Positions 63,553 to 64,000 of a DNA stretch of 64,000 nucleotides are shown here, in pieces. This stretch comes from Bacteroidota bacterium (lineage in GTDB: Bacteria; Bacteroidota; Bacteroidia; Chitinophagales; Saprospiraceae), in contig CAUJDW010000052.1 in the NCBI GenBank assembly GCA_963169455.1, positions 48,985 through 112,984 of the forward strand, written 5' to 3'. A program made the translations under genes and the position numbers. Each line of letters opens with the position of its first letter. Position 1 is the first letter of the stretch. The notes beneath the pieces are model-generated. The model saw only the letters and a program-made list of their open reading frames with translations. It made no database searches and had not been told where the DNA came from.

Positions 63553-63728
63553 GCGGCTTATCCAGAGACAGTCACGGGGTGGCTCGCCTGGATTTTGTCA
63601 AAGCTCAGCCACCCCGCGGCTTATCCAGAGGCAGTCACGGGGTGGCTCGCCTGGATTTTGCCGTTGTTCAGCCACCCCGTGACACTGTTGGTGCAATCCA
63701 GGGAGCACTTTTGTCAGGGGGTGGCTGA
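63553..63728. repeat. Direct repeat with nested inverted repeats
   Basis: A 45-base unit at 63553-63597 recurs at 63616-63660 with one mismatch (period 63). Each copy has CGGGGTGGCT facing AGCCACCCCG (63575-63584 with 63607-63616; 63638-63647 with 63670-63679). The second stem extends to 14 pairs (63634-63647 with 63670-63683). A third partial copy is GTCAGGGGGTGGCTGA at 63713-63728. Short ATCCAG/CTGGAT arms add an outer pairing. Confidence 0.85.
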
Positions 63729-63883
63729 AAGAAGTATGGCCTTAGTGAGCTCTCGACTGGGCGCATAATAAATGGCCGCGAATAAGTAGCCCTCAAATTT
63801 ATTTGAGCGGCTTTAATTGCAATACACTGATTTTCAGTTTTTTGAATTTTAACGCTGCAAATAAATTTGCGCGTTACGGGCAT

Positions 63884-63967
63884 TCCCGGGCGCCCTGTCA
63901 GGCCTCAGGCCGGCACTTCAGCACGTTGAGCATAGGGAAATCCCGTGCCGGCGACAGGAGCCCGGGA
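63884..63967. other. Long hairpin near the window edge
   Basis: Three consecutive stems fold onto each other: TCCCGGGC (63884-63891) with GCCCGGGA (63960-63967), CCTGTC (63894-63899) with GACAGG (63953-63958), and GCCGGCAC (63909-63916) with GTGCCGGC (63945-63952). That is 22 pairs with short internal loops and a 28-base end loop. It could be a structured RNA, a transposon end or a terminator of a gene beyond the window; the sequence does not decide. Confidence 0.6.
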
Positions 63968-64000
63968 TCGGACGCCGGTGGCTCCTGAGCCCGTCCGCGA

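Larger units (their letters stand above)
63321..64000. other. Gene-free right end
   Basis: I see no credible protein or tRNA gene in these 680 bases. The short open frames lack coding features. The stretch contains a palindrome, a direct repeat with nested inverted repeats (63553-63728), two AT-rich palindromes (63792-63807 and 63857-63870) and a long GC-rich hairpin, and is cut by the window edge. Confidence 0.7.

Noticed and set aside
63553..63728. CRISPR array
   Set aside because: Only two full copies, each containing arms of internal stems, and the intervening DNA pairs with the repeat.
63668..63883. Small open frames at the right edge on both strands (63668-63883 and 63803-63988)
   Set aside because: They cross repeats and AT-rich palindromes, have no start context and no recognisable domain.

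Overview
The window reads as a stretch of chromosome from a moderately GC-rich member of the Bacteroidota, most likely the Saprospiria/Lewinella-like branch. The signs are two large secreted proteins ending in type IX secretion sorting domains, a GldI-like lipoprotein isomerase next to a DHH phosphoesterase, a TamL-type lipoprotein barrel, a DUF4249 lipoprotein, an S46 dipeptidyl peptidase, two LytS/LytTR-type two-component pairs, a tRNA-His gene without encoded CCA, and repeated TAnnTTTG promoter elements instead of the E. coli type. The placement at family level is inference.

Layout. 0-4.3 kb: a coiled-coil protein at the left edge, a small envelope barrel protein, a lipoprotein, tRNA-His with promoter and terminator, and a 503-aa helical protein. 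4.4-10.4 kb: a T9SS propeller protein, an FRG-domain protein, a LytTR kinase/regulator pair and a DUF434 protein. 10.5-17.4 kb: an NTF2-like secreted protein, acyl-CoA dehydrogenase, alkaline phosphatase, a CotH-like unknown, and an operon of kinase, regulator and fructosamine kinase. 17.6-23.5 kb: folE, fabD, yqgE, an M23 endopeptidase, purM, nth. 23.5-31.1 kb: tamL divergent from a SpoU methyltransferase, a TlpA-like thioredoxin, and an operon of DUF2256, oxidase subunit III and a PurL-like protein. 31.1-45.3 kb: a zinc-ribbon protein, pdhA, a TPR protein, ribH, an MBL hydrolase, aroC, mutS2, ndk, nrnA, gldI-like, frameshifted prfB, a membrane protein and an aminotransferase. 45.3-54.3 kb: a membrane glycosyltransferase with TPRs, a methyltransferase, an acyl-CoA carboxylase subunit, rnd, mltG, panB and a DUF4249 lipoprotein. 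54.4-63.3 kb: dnaK, an S46 peptidase, a palindromic repeat cluster, an NhaC-family antiporter and a T9SS FG-GAP protein. 63.3-64 kb: no gene, but nested repeats and a strong hairpin cut close to the window edge.

Most of this is housekeeping: cofactor, purine, aromatic and fatty-acid metabolism, DNA repair, translation termination, and envelope assembly and secretion. There is no prophage, CRISPR array, integrase or toxin-antitoxin cluster.

The most striking observation is that the PurL-like protein keeps the full-length fold signature but has lost nearly all the catalytic and metal/ATP-binding residues of FGAM synthase, so it looks like a pseudoenzyme. Others worth a second look are two identical perfect Shine-Dalgarno sequences in prfB (one at the start codon, one at the +1 frameshift), a sigma-54-like promoter with an inverted repeat upstream of dnaK, a palindromic repeat cluster that supplies the stop codon of the antiporter gene, and structured noncoding DNA at the right edge.
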